A stretch of 64,000 nucleotides of DNA from Crocinitomicaceae bacterium (GTDB taxonomy: Bacteria; Bacteroidota; Bacteroidia; Flavobacteriales_D; Crocinitomicaceae): positions 1 to 64,000 of the forward strand of contig JAQWYK010000049.1 in assembly GCA_029254025.1 (NCBI GenBank), in the 5' to 3' direction. Shown here one piece after another: positions 1-9,986 of the stretch. Both the position numbers and the translations under genes were made by a program. Below the pieces are notes generated by a model. It was not told the origin of the DNA, made no database searches, and saw only the letters and a program-made list of their open reading frames with translations. Every line of letters begins with the position of its first letter. Position 1 is the stretch's first letter.

Positions 1-1700
1 ATTACTACGGATTCCCGCTTGATGATGATGAAAAATACGCCTTACTAAGGGTTATTGAATACAGTTTCGGATTCTACGTCCTTCGTTATATCGTTAAGTT
101 TGTCTACGATTATTCACCTAAAGATTTTTTAAGGCGAAATTGGTTCGAATCGGTCGTGATTCTGCTACTGATTGTTGAAGGAATTGCGTACAATTTCTTC
201 AATACCATGTTCATTTCTAAATTCTTTGTATGGCTTGGATTTGAGGGGTTTGGAGATGTTTCCAATATTTTTGTACAGCTCTTCTTTATAATCTATATCG
301 CTGCGGAAGTATTCAAAAAACGTGACTTTCACATGTGGTTTAAAATTCACCCTGGGCTTCTGTTTACATTTTCTATTTTGGGGATTATTTTAATTGGAAC
401 GGGATTACTGCTGTTGCCAGAAATGACTACTTCCGGAGGAATTCCTTTTACGGACGCGTTGTTTACTTCTGCTTCGTCAGTGAGTGTTACTGGACTAATG
501 ACAGTTGATGTAAGTGCGGATTTTACATTTAAAGGACACCTTGTAATTCTGTTTTTAATCCAAGTTGGAGGGTTGAATACCATAGCGTTCGCGGCGTTGT
601 ATCTGCTTGTTGCTAAATTCGGAATAGGCGTCAAACAAGACGAAATCTTGGAGGATTATGTAAATAATGAATCCTTTTTGGGAACGAGTAACATGTTTGC
701 GAAAATTGTGCTGTGGACGCTCATTATTGAATTTATTGGGTTTTTACTCATCTTTGCGTTACTTGATCCAGCGATGTTTCCAACAACGGGAGATCATTTT
801 TTCCAAAGTATTTTTTACTCAGTTTCTGGGTTTAATAATGCGGGTATTACCGTCATGTCAGATGGGATGATGAATGAAGCAGTGATGCACAATTATGGAT
901 TTCATTCCGTGGTGATGATTCTTTTCTTTTTAGGCGGTTTTGGGATGATTTATTTATTCGACATCCTCGACCCAAGAAGTATCCGCGAACGGATGAAAAT
1001 GAAGTGGAAGGGTTTACAATTCGGTACTAAAATCACGTTGTTTTATACCTTGTTGCTACTTGTTCTTGGAGCAGTGGTATTTTTTACATTAGAGTACGAC
1101 CGATTGTTGGAGGGACAACCTTGGTATGGGAAAATGGTAAGTACGTTCTTTTCATCGATGACTACAAGAAATGCTGGATTTAACACCGTAGATATTGGAA
1201 GTTTGAGCATGCCCGTATTGGTATTTTTCTTATTCCTGATGTTTGTGGGGGCAGGATCAGGTTCTTCCGGTGGAGGTATTCGAGTATCTACTTTCGGAAT
1301 TATGGTATCTTCTGTTTTATCTACGATTCGCAGAAAACCTTACACAGAAATGTTTAAACGTACGATTTCAAACGATTTAGTGCTTAAGGCATATTCCATT
1401 TTTATCTTTTTTATCGTTGGAAATCTGATCGGGATATTTGCGTTACTCATCACGGAGCAAGAGGCGCTTGAGTCAGGCGCGTTCTCATTGATTGATATCA
1501 TTTTCGAACATGTTTCCGCAGCGAGTACGGTGGGATTGTCAACTGGATTAACGCCTGAATTGACTACGGCAGGAAAATATGTCATAATTGTGGCTATGTT
1601 TATTGGTCGTGTGGGAACATTAACACTTGCTTACTTGTTAGGAAAGCAAGTACTCAGTAAAAATTACAAATATCCTTCGGGACATACAATGGTGGGTTAG
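1..1700 (+). CDS. TrkH/KtrB-family potassium uptake membrane protein (5' end outside window)
   Basis: Membrane subunit of a Trk/Ktr-type K+ uptake system in the inner membrane. The frame is open from the first complete codon at position 3 to the left edge, so the GTG at 156 is not the true start and the N terminus is missing. Four pore-loop motifs typical of the family are visible: [36 protein letters not shown] and [12 protein letters not shown], each followed by a membrane segment (M1-P-M2 repeats). Two or more extra N-terminal hydrophobic segments precede the first pore loop, as in the long Bacteroidota TrkH proteins. The regulatory TrkA/KtrA partner is not in the window. The next gene starts 2 nt after the stop, suggesting co-transcription with ubiE. 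Confidence 0.9.
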   Translation, partial: YYGFPLDDDEKYALLRVIEYSFGFYVLRYIVKFVYDYSPKDFLRRNWFESVVILLLIVEGIAYNFFNTMFISKFFVWLGFEGFGDVSNIFVQLFFIIYIAAEVFKKRDFHMWFKIHPGLLFTFSILGIILIGTGLLLLPEMTTSGGIPFTDALFTSASSVSVTGLMTVDVSADFTFKGHLVILFLIQVGGLNTIAFAALYLLVAKFGIGVKQDEILEDYVNNESFLGTSNMFAKIVLWTLIIEFIGFLLIFALLDPAMFPTTGDHFFQSIFYSVSGFNNAGITVMSDGMMNEAVMHNYGFHSVVMILFFLGGFGMIYLFDILDPRSIRERMKMKWKGLQFGTKITLFYTLLLLVLGAVVFFTLEYDRLLEGQPWYGKMVSTFFSSMTTRNAGFNTVDIGSLSMPVLVFFLFLMFVGAGSGSSGGGIRVSTFGIMVSSVLSTIRRKPYTEMFKRTISNDLVLKAYSIFIFFIVGNLIGIFALLITEQEALESGAFSLIDIIFEHVSAASTVGLSTGLTPELTTAGKYVIIVAMFIGRVGTLTLAYLLGKQVLSKNYKYPSGHTMVG

Positions 1701-1702
1701 AT

Positions 1703-2440
1703 ATGACACAAGAAAGTAAAGTAGTAAAACCGTATAGCAGCGCAGATAAATCAAAAAAGGAAGAAGTAGCTGAGATGTTTGATAATATTTCGGGTAAATA
1801 CGACTTTTTGAATCATTTTCTTTCGTTAGGGATTGATAAACTTTGGCGTAAAAAAGCGATTAAAATGCTGCGCGACATCCAACCCAAAAAAATCATTGAT
1901 TTAGCCACAGGTACTGGTGATTTTGCCATTGCAGCACTGAAATTGAATCCAACCGAAGTAGCTGGTGTGGACATCTCCGAAGGAATGCTCGCAAAAGGAC
2001 GAATCAAAATGAAAAAGCGCAAGGTAGATAACGTGATTTCCATGAATTATGGAGACTCCGAAAACTTGCCTTTTGACGATAATTACTTTGATGCGCTTAC
2101 CGTAGGATTTGGCGTTAGAAACTACGAAAACCTAGAAAAAGGTTTGTCCGAAATGCTGCGTGTCATACGACCAGAAGGAAGAGTAATCATTTTGGAGTTT
2201 TCCAAGCCTAAGCATTTTCCGATCAAACAATTATTCAATTTCTATTCGAAACGTATTATTCCTTTCCTTGGAAAAGCCATTTCCAAAGACAAGAGGGCGT
2301 ATGCGTATTTGCCAGAGTCTGTTGAAGCATTTCCAGAAGGTCAAGCATTCTTGGATATTTTAACCAAAGTAGGGTACAAAAATGTCAGCGCACGACCTGT
2401 TTCAGGTGGAATTGCCACGATTTATGTAGGGGAGAAGTAA
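1703..2440 (+). CDS. ubiE: Demethylmenaquinone/ubiquinone C-methyltransferase (UbiE/MenG)
   Basis: SAM-dependent methyltransferase catalysing the last C-methylation of menaquinone, the usual quinone of Bacteroidota. The 245-residue length is normal. SAM motif [11 protein letters not shown] lies at about residues 66-75, the acidic loop GVDISEGML follows at 88-96, and the family signature [17 protein letters not shown] is at 37-53. The ATG is 2 nt after the trkH stop; no Shine-Dalgarno is evident, as is common in this phylum. A weak hairpin follows the gene. Confidence 0.93.
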   Translation: MTQESKVVKPYSSADKSKKEEVAEMFDNISGKYDFLNHFLSLGIDKLWRKKAIKMLRDIQPKKIIDLATGTGDFAIAALKLNPTEVAGVDISEGMLAKGRIKMKKRKVDNVISMNYGDSENLPFDDNYFDALTVGFGVRNYENLEKGLSEMLRVIRPEGRVIILEFSKPKHFPIKQLFNFYSKRIIPFLGKAISKDKRAYAYLPESVEAFPEGQAFLDILTKVGYKNVSARPVSGGIATIYVGEK

Positions 2441-2463
2441 AAGGGTTGAGCTAACTGCGCGTG

Positions 2464-2489
2464 GAATCATTTTGGGCGTGAGATGATTC
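2464..2489 (+). terminator. Weak hairpin after ubiE
   Basis: Perfect 7-bp inverted repeat (gaatcat / atgattc) with a 12-nt loop, followed by caaactttt, which is only a poor U-tract. It sits between ubiE and the promoter of the sugar operon, so a terminator or attenuator role is plausible but unproven. Confidence 0.3.
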
Positions 2490-2521
2490 AAACTTTTCAC
2501 CAAGTTTTAAAACATCTTTAT

Positions 2522-2529
2522 TATCTTTG
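2522..2529 (+). promoter_or_regulatory. Bacteroidota -7 element (TATCTTTG) of the nucleotide-sugar operon
   Basis: Exact match to the Bacteroidota sigma-factor -7 consensus TAnnTTTG, 47 nt before the ATG at 2577. No clear TTG appears at the usual -33 spacing. It is the only good promoter match in this gap and would drive the eight following genes. Confidence 0.55.
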
Positions 2530-2576
2530 ACCTTCTTGGGCTGACTCTAATCATTGGGCCCATGTCAGAGTAGCAT

Positions 2577-3710
2577 ATGAAAAAAATTCAAATGGTGGAC
2601 TTGGTTTCTCAATACGAGAAAATTCAACCTCAAGTTCAAAAAGAAATCAATAGTATTTTAGCGAATGCACAGTTCATCAATGGACCGGCAGTTCATGAGT
2701 TTCAAGCTGATTTAGAAAAATATTTAGGCGTGAAGCATGTGATTCCATGTGCCAATGGTACAGATGCCTTGCAAATTGCCATGATGGCTTTAGGGTTAAA
2801 GCCTAGTGACGAAGTGATAACACCTTCGTATACATACATCGCTACAACAGAAGTGATGGGGTTATTGCGTTTAAAACCTGTTTTCGTAGATTGTGACCCG
2901 AAAACGTTCAATGTTTCTCCAGCTGCGATTCGCAAAGCGATTACCGCGAAAACGAAAGCGATTGTCCCTGTGCATTTGTATGGTCAGTCGTGTGACATGG
3001 ATGAAATCATGAAAATCGCTAAAGAATACAACCTATTCGTTATTGAAGATAACGCCCAAGCAATTGGGTGTGATTATCATTCCGCTGATGGTTCGGTAAG
3101 GAAAACGGGTGCCATTGGTGATTTTGGGTGTACGAGCTTCTTTCCGTCCAAGAATTTAGGATGTTATGGCGACGGTGGTGCAATTTGTACGAACGATGAT
3201 GATTTGGCTTCAAAAGCACGAATGGTTGCAAACCATGGTCAAAGCAAGCGTTACTACCATGATGTTGTTGGGTGTAACTCACGTTTAGACACCATCCAGG
3301 CAGCTGTGTTGAAAATTAAGTTGGCCCACCTTGATGAGTACATTGATGCACGCAGAAAAGCGGCTGATTATTACGATAAATCGTTCGCGATGGAGTCGAA
3401 ACTAACAACTCCATTTCGAGACCCTTCCAATAAACATGTATTCCACCAATATACCTTGCAGTTGACAGATGATGTAGATCGAGATGCCCTTGTTGCTTTT
3501 CTCGGAGAGCACGATGTTCCTGCAATGATTTATTACCCTGTCCCTGCGCACAACCAAAAGATGTTTGCAACGCTCGAAACTGAATGCGGAGATTTAACAA
3601 CGACAGATTGGTTAACGACTCGGGTATTCTCGTTGCCAATGCACACGGAGTTGACAGAAGAGCAGTTAGCATTTATCTGCAATAAGGTGAAAGAATTTTT
3701 GAATAAATAG
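2577..3710 (+). CDS. DegT/DnrJ/EryC1/StrS aminotransferase, WbpE-like
   Basis: PLP-dependent sugar aminotransferase, 377 residues. The PLP lysine is in FFPSKNLGCYGDGGA (about Lys192), the PLP-binding aspartate in VIEDNAQAIG, and the substrate-loop signature NSRLDTIQAAVL is present. In WbpE this enzyme aminates C3 of UDP-2-acetamido-2-deoxy-3-oxo-glucuronate using glutamate. That role is favoured because WbpD-, WbpB- and WbpA-like genes lie in the same operon. The exact substrate is inferred from context. The following gene starts 2 nt after this stop. Confidence 0.88.
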   Translation: MKKIQMVDLVSQYEKIQPQVQKEINSILANAQFINGPAVHEFQADLEKYLGVKHVIPCANGTDALQIAMMALGLKPSDEVITPSYTYIATTEVMGLLRLKPVFVDCDPKTFNVSPAAIRKAITAKTKAIVPVHLYGQSCDMDEIMKIAKEYNLFVIEDNAQAIGCDYHSADGSVRKTGAIGDFGCTSFFPSKNLGCYGDGGAICTNDDDLASKARMVANHGQSKRYYHDVVGCNSRLDTIQAAVLKIKLAHLDEYIDARRKAADYYDKSFAMESKLTTPFRDPSNKHVFHQYTLQLTDDVDRDALVAFLGEHDVPAMIYYPVPAHNQKMFATLETECGDLTTTDWLTTRVFSLPMHTELTEEQLAFICNKVKEFLNK

Positions 3711-3712
3711 GC

Positions 3713-5032
3713 ATGAAGAATATTGCAGTAGTAGGCACAGGTTACGTTGGACTCGTTACAGGAACATGTTTCGCAGAAACGGGTAATAATGTGGTGTGTG
3801 TAGATATCGACAGCACAAAAGTAGAGAAAATGAAAGCGGGTGAAGTGCCGATTTACGAACCGCACTTGGATGTCATTTTTGAACGCAATATTAATGCTGG
3901 AAGATTGACCTTTACCACTGATCTGGCTGCTGCTATTGAACATGCCGAAATCATATTTTTAGCACTACCAACTCCTCCAGGGGAAGATGGTTCTGCTGAT
4001 TTATCGTACATATTGGGTGTTGCCAAAGAATTGGGGAAAATCATTAAGGATTATAAAGTAATTGTTGACAAAAGCACAGTTCCCGTTGGGACAGCAGAAA
4101 AGGTACATGCGGCAATTGCAGCGCATGCGGCCGTTGACTTTGATGTGGTTTCTAATCCTGAATTTCTGAGGGAAGGTTTTGCCGTTGACGATTTCATGAA
4201 ACCGGATCGGGTAGTGATTGGAACCTCTTCTGCACGTGCTCAAAAAGTAATGGAGCAATTATACAAACCATTTGTTCGTCAAGGGAATCCAATCATTTTT
4301 ATGGATGAAAAATCGGCCGAACTGACCAAATATGCCGCCAATTCTTTTTTAGCGACGAAAATCACCTTCATGAATGAAATAGCTAATTTTTGCGAATTAG
4401 TAGGAGCTGACGTGGATAAAGTACGCATTGGAATTGGTTCTGATACGCGCATCGGGAAGCGCTTTTTATTCCCCGGGATTGGTTATGGCGGTTCGTGTTT
4501 TCCGAAAGACGTACAAGCGTTGGTGAAATCTGGCCGACAAGAGAGTTTTGAGTTTGAGATTTTAAATGCGGTGATGGCGGTGAATGAAAACCAGAAAACC
4601 GTATTGATGCCCAAAATCAAGAACTTTTTCCGAAATGATTTAAAAGGTAAAAAAATAGCGCTTTGGGGGCTAGCATTTAAACCGGATACAGATGATATTC
4701 GCGAAGCACCGGCGTTGTATATGATTGATGCTTTACTCCATGAAGGAGCAGAAGTGAAAGCGTATGACCCAGAAGCCATGGATAATGTACGTGCGTTAAT
4801 TGGAGATAAAATTAACTATGCGACCACTGAATATGAAGCGCTTACAGAAGCTGATGCATTAGTCATTTGCACGGAGTGGGGCGTTTTTAGAAATCCGGAT
4901 TTTGGAAAAATGAAATCGATGATGAAGGATGCTGTTATTTTTGACGGCCGTAACTTATTTGAAGTGGAGGATATGACCGAATTGGGTTTTTACTACAATT
5001 CAATCGGTAGAACTACGATAAAAGGAAAGTAA
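3713..5032 (+). CDS. ugd: UDP-glucose 6-dehydrogenase
   Basis: NAD-dependent four-electron oxidation of UDP-glucose to UDP-glucuronate. Rossmann motif VVGTGYVGLVTGTCFAE is at the N terminus, the catalytic cysteine is in GYGGSCFPKDV (about Cys262), and the C-terminal domain has the conserved WGLAFKPDTDDIREAP. The 439-residue length is normal. It is placed immediately before a UDP-glucuronate decarboxylase-like gene, so UDP-glucuronate is probably channelled towards UDP-xylose. It differs from the second UDP-sugar dehydrogenase at 7613, which is of the WbpA/TviB type. Confidence 0.92.
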   Translation: MKNIAVVGTGYVGLVTGTCFAETGNNVVCVDIDSTKVEKMKAGEVPIYEPHLDVIFERNINAGRLTFTTDLAAAIEHAEIIFLALPTPPGEDGSADLSYILGVAKELGKIIKDYKVIVDKSTVPVGTAEKVHAAIAAHAAVDFDVVSNPEFLREGFAVDDFMKPDRVVIGTSSARAQKVMEQLYKPFVRQGNPIIFMDEKSAELTKYAANSFLATKITFMNEIANFCELVGADVDKVRIGIGSDTRIGKRFLFPGIGYGGSCFPKDVQALVKSGRQESFEFEILNAVMAVNENQKTVLMPKIKNFFRNDLKGKKIALWGLAFKPDTDDIREAPALYMIDALLHEGAEVKAYDPEAMDNVRALIGDKINYATTEYEALTEADALVICTEWGVFRNPDFGKMKSMMKDAVIFDGRNLFEVEDMTELGFYYNSIGRTTIKGK

Positions 5033-5035
5033 AGA

Positions 5036-6025
5036 ATGGAACAAAAAAGGGTATTAATCACTGGCGCCGCTGGTTTTTTGGGCTCACATCTCTGTGACCG
5101 ATTTATTGCGGATGGATACCATGTGATTGGTATGGATAATCTCATTACAGGTAGAATAGAAAACATTGAACACCTTTTTCCATTGAAGAATTTTGAATTC
5201 TACAATCATGATGTGACCAAGTTTATTCACGTCCCTGGAAAGTTAGATTATATCCTTCATTTCGCGTCACCGGCGAGTCCGATAGATTATTTAAAAATTC
5301 CAATTCAAACGTTGAAAGTGGGGTCCCTGGGAATTCACAATTGCTTGGGATTGGCGCGGGTTAAAAAAGCACGCGTGTTGATTGCTTCGACATCTGAAGT
5401 ATATGGTGACCCTGAAGTTCATCCGCAAACAGAGGATTATTGGGGACATGTAAATCCAATAGGCCCAAGAGGAGTGTATGATGAAGCGAAGCGTTTTCAA
5501 GAAGCATTAACCATGGCCTATCATACGTATCATGGTTTAGAAACGCGTATTGTGCGTATTTTTAATACATATGGTCCACGTATGCGATTGAATGATGGAC
5601 GTGTGTTGCCTGCCTTTATTGGCCAAGCATTGCGTGGTGAGGATTTGACGGTTTTTGGAGATGGCTCGCAAACCCGTTCGTTTTGTTATGTGGATGACCT
5701 TGTAGAAGGCATCGTACGGCTGTTGCATTCCGACTATCCAGAACCAGTGAATATTGGAAATCCAGACGAGATTACCATTGGCGATTTTGCGGAAGAAATC
5801 ATTGCCCTCACAGGAACAAACCAAAAGGTCATTTACACGGAATTACCGGTCAACGATCCGAAACAACGGCAGCCAGATATTACACGTGCGAAAACTATTC
5901 TAGGATGGGAGGCACAGGTTACCCGTCAAGAAGGGTTGAAAATTACCTACGATTATTTCAAAGGCCTTTCGAAAGAAGAGTTGTATAAAAAGGAACATAA
6001 CAATTTTGAAGATTATATAAATTAG
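5036..6025 (+). CDS. UDP-glucuronate decarboxylase (UDP-xylose synthase), SDR family
   Basis: Extended short-chain dehydrogenase, 329 residues. The NAD motif [12 protein letters not shown] is at about residues 11-22, the catalytic motif YDEAKR follows, and the region around [14 protein letters not shown] and NTYGPRM is characteristic of UXS-type enzymes. The family converts UDP-glucuronate to UDP-xylose through a 4-keto intermediate. The upstream Ugd supplies the substrate, which supports this assignment over a dTDP-glucose dehydratase. The start is 3 nt after ugd; the next start is 3 nt after its own stop. Confidence 0.88.
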   Translation: MEQKRVLITGAAGFLGSHLCDRFIADGYHVIGMDNLITGRIENIEHLFPLKNFEFYNHDVTKFIHVPGKLDYILHFASPASPIDYLKIPIQTLKVGSLGIHNCLGLARVKKARVLIASTSEVYGDPEVHPQTEDYWGHVNPIGPRGVYDEAKRFQEALTMAYHTYHGLETRIVRIFNTYGPRMRLNDGRVLPAFIGQALRGEDLTVFGDGSQTRSFCYVDDLVEGIVRLLHSDYPEPVNIGNPDEITIGDFAEEIIALTGTNQKVIYTELPVNDPKQRQPDITRAKTILGWEAQVTRQEGLKITYDYFKGLSKEELYKKEHNNFEDYIN

Positions 6026-6028
6026 CAC

Positions 6029-6598
6029 ATGGAATATTTCGCGCACGAAACGGCAATTATTGATGAGGGGTGTACCATTGGTGCAGGTTCAAAGATTTGG
6101 CATTTTTCGCATATCATGCCGAATTGCACGCTAGGTGAAAATTGCAATATTGGTCAAAACGTCGTGATTTCTCCGGAAGTGATTCTTGGGAACAATGTGA
6201 AAGTGCAAAACAATGTTTCTATTTACACCGGTGTAATCTGTGAAGACGATGTGTTCTTAGGACCATCAATGGTGTTTACTAATGTAATTAACCCGCGCAG
6301 TGCTGTCAACCGTCGTGGACAATATAGCAAAACAACGGTGAAGCACGGAGCATCTATTGGTGCCAATGCAACGATTGTTTGTGGCCACGATATTGGTCGA
6401 TTCGCATTCATAGGTGCAGGAGCCGTCGTTACGAAGCATGTTCCTGATTATGCCCTAGTGGTGGGTAATCCTGCTAAGCAAATTGGTTGGATGAGTGAAT
6501 TCGGACATCGTTTGGAGTTCGATGAGGCTGGAATTGCCATTTGTGAGGAAAGTAACGAGAAGTATAAGTTGGAAGATAATAAAGTAATAAAACTATGA
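6029..6598 (+). CDS. Left-handed beta-helix N-acetyltransferase, WbpD-like
   Basis: A 189-residue hexapeptide-repeat protein (repeats such as [40 protein letters not shown]). The family includes WbpD/WlbB, which N-acetylates UDP-3-amino-2-acetamido-2,3-dideoxy-glucuronate with acetyl-CoA. The active-site asparagine and histidine of WlbB-type enzymes likely lie in the [10 protein letters not shown] to [10 protein letters not shown] region. Its neighbours are the aminotransferase and oxidase of the same pathway. The stop overlaps the next ATG by 4 nt (ATGA), indicating translational coupling. Confidence 0.85.
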   Translation: MEYFAHETAIIDEGCTIGAGSKIWHFSHIMPNCTLGENCNIGQNVVISPEVILGNNVKVQNNVSIYTGVICEDDVFLGPSMVFTNVINPRSAVNRRGQYSKTTVKHGASIGANATIVCGHDIGRFAFIGAGAVVTKHVPDYALVVGNPAKQIGWMSEFGHRLEFDEAGIAICEESNEKYKLEDNKVIKL

Positions 6599-7632
6599 TC
6601 AAAAACGATCAAAAAGTAAGGATCGTCGTTGTTGGTGCTGGCCATATTGGAAAGCGTCACGCAGAAATGATTCGCAGAAATGAAGAAGCTGAATTGGTGG
6701 CGATGGTAGATATACTGCCAAAAGAAGAAGTGGGTGCGGCTGAATATGAAGAGCCGTTTTATACGACAATTGAAGAGTTGTTAGCGGCCAACCACGCGTT
6801 CGATGTGGCCTGTATTTGTACTCCAAACGGATTGCATGCAGAACAAAGTATCAAATTACTCAGCGCGAATAAGCACGTGGTGTGTGAAAAACCAATGGGA
6901 CTTTCGAAAGACAATTGCGAAAAAGTGATTTTCAAGTCGCTGCAGATGTCAAAACACGTGTTTTGTGTGATGCAAAACCGGTATTCGCCTCCTTCAGAAT
7001 GGATTAAATCAGTAATTGATCAACAGTTGTTAGGAGACATCTTTATGGTGCAGTTAAATTGTTATTGGAACAGAGACGAACGCTACTATAAAAAAGGCGG
7101 CTGGAAAGGTACTCCGGATTTAGATGGGGGAACTTTATTTACGCAGTTTTCGCATTTCATTGATATCATGTATTGGTTGTTTGGCGACATCGATAATATT
7201 CAAGGTAAATTTGCTGATTTTACACATAAAGATTCCACTGCTTTCGAAGACTCTGGTTTTGTGAGCTTTGATTTTGTGCAAGGAGGAATGGGAAGTATCA
7301 ATTATTCTACTTCCGTTGCGCATCAGAATTTAGAAAGTTCGATTACCATCATTGGTAAAAAGGGAAGTATTAAAATTGGTGGTCAATACATGAATGAGGT
7401 AGAGGTCTGTAACATTGAAGACTACGACATGCCTGAATTAGCGCCTACAAATCCAGGAAATGATTACGGTGCGTATAAAGGTTCTGCAGCAAACCACCAT
7501 TATATTATAGAAAATGTAGTTGACACCTTGAAAGGGAGAACTACGGCTACGACCAACGCCCTAGAGGGCTTGAAAGTTGTGGAGATTATTGAACGAATTT
7601 ACAAAGTAAGAGATGAGCAAGGGTATTTATAA
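6595..7632 (+). CDS. Gfo/Idh/MocA oxidoreductase, WbpB-like
   Basis: 345-residue NAD-dependent oxidoreductase. The Rossmann motif [16 protein letters not shown] lies at about residues 11-26 and the family lysine is in the conserved VCEKPMG motif. In WbpB/WlbA the enzyme oxidises the 3-hydroxyl of UDP-GlcNAcA to the ketone used by the aminotransferase. The assignment to WbpB depends on the neighbouring WbpA/E/D-like genes. The 3' end overlaps the following gene by 20 nt. Confidence 0.87.
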   Translation: MIKNDQKVRIVVVGAGHIGKRHAEMIRRNEEAELVAMVDILPKEEVGAAEYEEPFYTTIEELLAANHAFDVACICTPNGLHAEQSIKLLSANKHVVCEKPMGLSKDNCEKVIFKSLQMSKHVFCVMQNRYSPPSEWIKSVIDQQLLGDIFMVQLNCYWNRDERYYKKGGWKGTPDLDGGTLFTQFSHFIDIMYWLFGDIDNIQGKFADFTHKDSTAFEDSGFVSFDFVQGGMGSINYSTSVAHQNLESSITIIGKKGSIKIGGQYMNEVEVCNIEDYDMPELAPTNPGNDYGAYKGSAANHHYIIENVVDTLKGRTTATTNALEGLKVVEIIERIYKVRDEQGYL

Positions 7633-8917
7633 TGACCTACTCCAGCAAAACGCTACACTAGCGGTTGTTGGTTTAGGATACGTAGGACTTCCAATTGCAT
7701 TGGAGTTTGCACGTAGAATTCGCGTAATTGGTTTTGACATCAATGCGGGTCGCGTAGAATTGATGAAAAACAATATTGATCCGTCCAATGAATTAGATGC
7801 GGAAGATTTCGAAGGGTGTAACATTGTGTTTACTGCCGATCAAGATAAGTTGAAAGAAGCTTCTTTCTTCGTGGTAGCTGTCCCAACACCGATTGACGAC
7901 TCTAATTTGCCGAATTTAAAACCATTGCTGGGTGCCACAAGAACTGTGGGGAAAGCGTTGAAGAAGGGGGATTATGTAGTATTTGAATCAACGGTTTACC
8001 CGGGCTGTACAGAAGAGGATTGTATTCCGATTTTAGAGGAAGAGTCTGGCTTGAAATGGAAAGAAGATTTTATGGTTGGATATTCACCGGAGCGAATTAA
8101 TCCAGGAGATAAAGTACATACACTTCAAAATGTTGTAAAAGTTGTTTCAGGATGTTGTGCTTCTTCATTAGAGGAGATTGCAAAAACATATGAACTTGTA
8201 GTAGATGCTGGTGTTCACCGGGCAGCTTCAATTAAGGTGGCAGAGGCGGCTAAAATCATTGAAAATACGCAGCGTGATGTGAATATCGCGTTGATTAATG
8301 AGTTGTCAGTTATTTTTAATAAGTTGAACATCAATACATATGATGTATTAGAGGCAGCAGGAACAAAATGGAACTTTTTGAAGTTTAGTCCGGGCCTTGT
8401 TGGTGGTCACTGCATAGGAGTAGACCCCTATTATTTGACGCACAAAGCGCAACAAGCAGGATACCATTCTAAAGTCATTACAAGTGGTCGTTACGTGAAT
8501 GATTCCATGGGGTTCTACATCGGGAAGCAATGCGTAAAGAAAATGATTGCTCAGGGTAAAAATATGAACGAGGCGAAAGTATTGGTCATGGGGGCAACGT
8601 TCAAAGAAGATGTGAGTGATATTCGTAATTCCAAAGTGATTGATGTTGTCAATGAATTAAAATCATTTTCTGTAAAAGTGGATTTAGTAGACCCACATGC
8701 TTCTTCGAAGGAGATGGAGGAAGAGTACGGTGTTGCTTTGGCAGAACATACTGCAAATAATTATGATGCCATTATTGTAGCAGTCAACCATAAAGAATAC
8801 AGCGCATTAATAGAAAATGACTTCAAAGGGAAATTAAAAGACGGAAAAGGCGTTTTCATAGATGTGAAAGGAATCTACAAAGGAAAAATTAAAGAGTTAG
8901 AATACTGGAGTCTATAA
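7613..8917 (+). CDS. UDP-N-acetylglucosamine 6-dehydrogenase, WbpA/TviB-like
   Basis: 434-residue nucleotide-sugar dehydrogenase of the WbpA/VipA/TviB branch. It has the Rossmann motif VVGLGYVGLPIALEF, the catalytic cysteine in GLVGGHCIGVDPYYL (about Cys267), and GATFKEDVSDIRNSKV in the C-terminal domain. Members oxidise UDP-GlcNAc (or UDP-GalNAc) at C6 to the uronic acid. This is the first step of the WbpA-B-E-D route whose other genes flank it. The start lies 20 nt inside the preceding gene and the stop abuts the next ATG, so expression is strongly coupled. Confidence 0.88.
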   Translation: MSKGIYNDLLQQNATLAVVGLGYVGLPIALEFARRIRVIGFDINAGRVELMKNNIDPSNELDAEDFEGCNIVFTADQDKLKEASFFVVAVPTPIDDSNLPNLKPLLGATRTVGKALKKGDYVVFESTVYPGCTEEDCIPILEEESGLKWKEDFMVGYSPERINPGDKVHTLQNVVKVVSGCCASSLEEIAKTYELVVDAGVHRAASIKVAEAAKIIENTQRDVNIALINELSVIFNKLNINTYDVLEAAGTKWNFLKFSPGLVGGHCIGVDPYYLTHKAQQAGYHSKVITSGRYVNDSMGFYIGKQCVKKMIAQGKNMNEAKVLVMGATFKEDVSDIRNSKVIDVVNELKSFSVKVDLVDPHASSKEMEEEYGVALAEHTANNYDAIIVAVNHKEYSALIENDFKGKLKDGKGVFIDVKGIYKGKIKELEYWSL

Positions 8918-9985
8918 ATGAAGGAATTCACAAAACATATTTTAGTGACAGGTGGGGCCGGATTTATCGGCTCGCATGTGGTAAGACGTCTATTGATCAA
9001 TTACCCGGATTATCGAGTAATTAATTTTGATCGGTTAACCTACGCGGGGAACCTACAGAATTTAAAGGATGTTGATACAGCACCGAATTATGTTTTCGTC
9101 AAAGGTGATATTACTAGTCAGCAGGATGTGAATAAGGTGTTTTCCGATTACGGCATTACCGATGTGATTCATCTTGCTGCGGAATCCCATGTTGATCGTT
9201 CTATAAGTGGTCCGATGGATTTTGTGCTGGCTAATGTAGTTGGAACGGTTCAATTATTAAATGTGGCAAGAGAATACTGGGGAGATTTCCAGAATAACGT
9301 GTTTTATCACATTTCTACGGATGAGGTATATGGCAGTTTGGGCGATCAAGGGTTATTTGAGGAAACAACGGCTTATGACCCGAGGAGTCCTTATTCTGCG
9401 TCGAAAGCGAGTTCAGATCACTTTGTTCGCGCGTATCATCACACTTATGGTTTGCCTATACGTATTTCCAATTGTTCGAACAATTATGGAAGTCATCAAT
9501 TTCCAGAAAAGTTGATCCCACTTATTATAAATAATATTGTTCAGCAGAAGGAATTACCGGTTTATGGAGATGGTAAGAACATTCGTGATTGGTTATGGGT
9601 AGAGGATCACGCGCATGCTATTGACGTTATTTTCCATACTGGAAAAAATGGGGAGACGTATAACATTGGTGGATTAAATGAATGGACGAATATCGACTTA
9701 GTGCGTCGTTTGTGCACAATACTAGACGATAAATTGAATCGTCCATCAGGAATGAATGAGCAGTTGATTCGTTTTGTTACGGATAGAGCAGGTCATGATC
9801 GCCGCTATGCCATTGATGCATCTAAACTCACCCAAGAATTAGGCTGGTCACCATCCATCCGCTTTGAAGAAGGACTGGAGAAAACAGTGGATTGGTACTT
9901 AGCCAATACAGATTGGGTAAAACATATCACCTCAGGTGACTATACGAAATACTACGAACAACAATACGCATTGAGAAAATCATAA
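8918..9985 (+). CDS. rfbB: dTDP-glucose 4,6-dehydratase
   Basis: Extended SDR enzyme of 355 residues that converts dTDP-glucose to dTDP-4-keto-6-deoxyglucose. The NAD motif VTGGAGFIGSHVVRRLL is near the N terminus. The conserved FYHISTDEVYGSLG and YSASKASSDHFVRAYHHTYG carry the catalytic Asp/Glu and Tyr/Lys residues, and NCSNNYGSHQFPEKLIP is diagnostic. The ATG directly follows the previous stop. RmlA, RmlC and RmlD are not in the window, so which deoxysugar is completed cannot be said. Confidence 0.93.
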   Translation: MKEFTKHILVTGGAGFIGSHVVRRLLINYPDYRVINFDRLTYAGNLQNLKDVDTAPNYVFVKGDITSQQDVNKVFSDYGITDVIHLAAESHVDRSISGPMDFVLANVVGTVQLLNVAREYWGDFQNNVFYHISTDEVYGSLGDQGLFEETTAYDPRSPYSASKASSDHFVRAYHHTYGLPIRISNCSNNYGSHQFPEKLIPLIINNIVQQKELPVYGDGKNIRDWLWVEDHAHAIDVIFHTGKNGETYNIGGLNEWTNIDLVRRLCTILDDKLNRPSGMNEQLIRFVTDRAGHDRRYAIDASKLTQELGWSPSIRFEEGLEKTVDWYLANTDWVKHITSGDYTKYYEQQYALRKS

Positions 9986-9986
9986 A

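Noticed and set aside
156-1700. GTG at 156 as the start of the TrkH gene
   Set aside because: The frame is open to the left edge with plausible TrkH N-terminal sequence, so the gene is truncated by the window.
3316-3943. Two overlapping minus-strand open frames of 118 and 136 codons
   Set aside because: They lie opposite the WbpE-like and ugd genes, whose motifs are intact; the antisense products look like random sequence.
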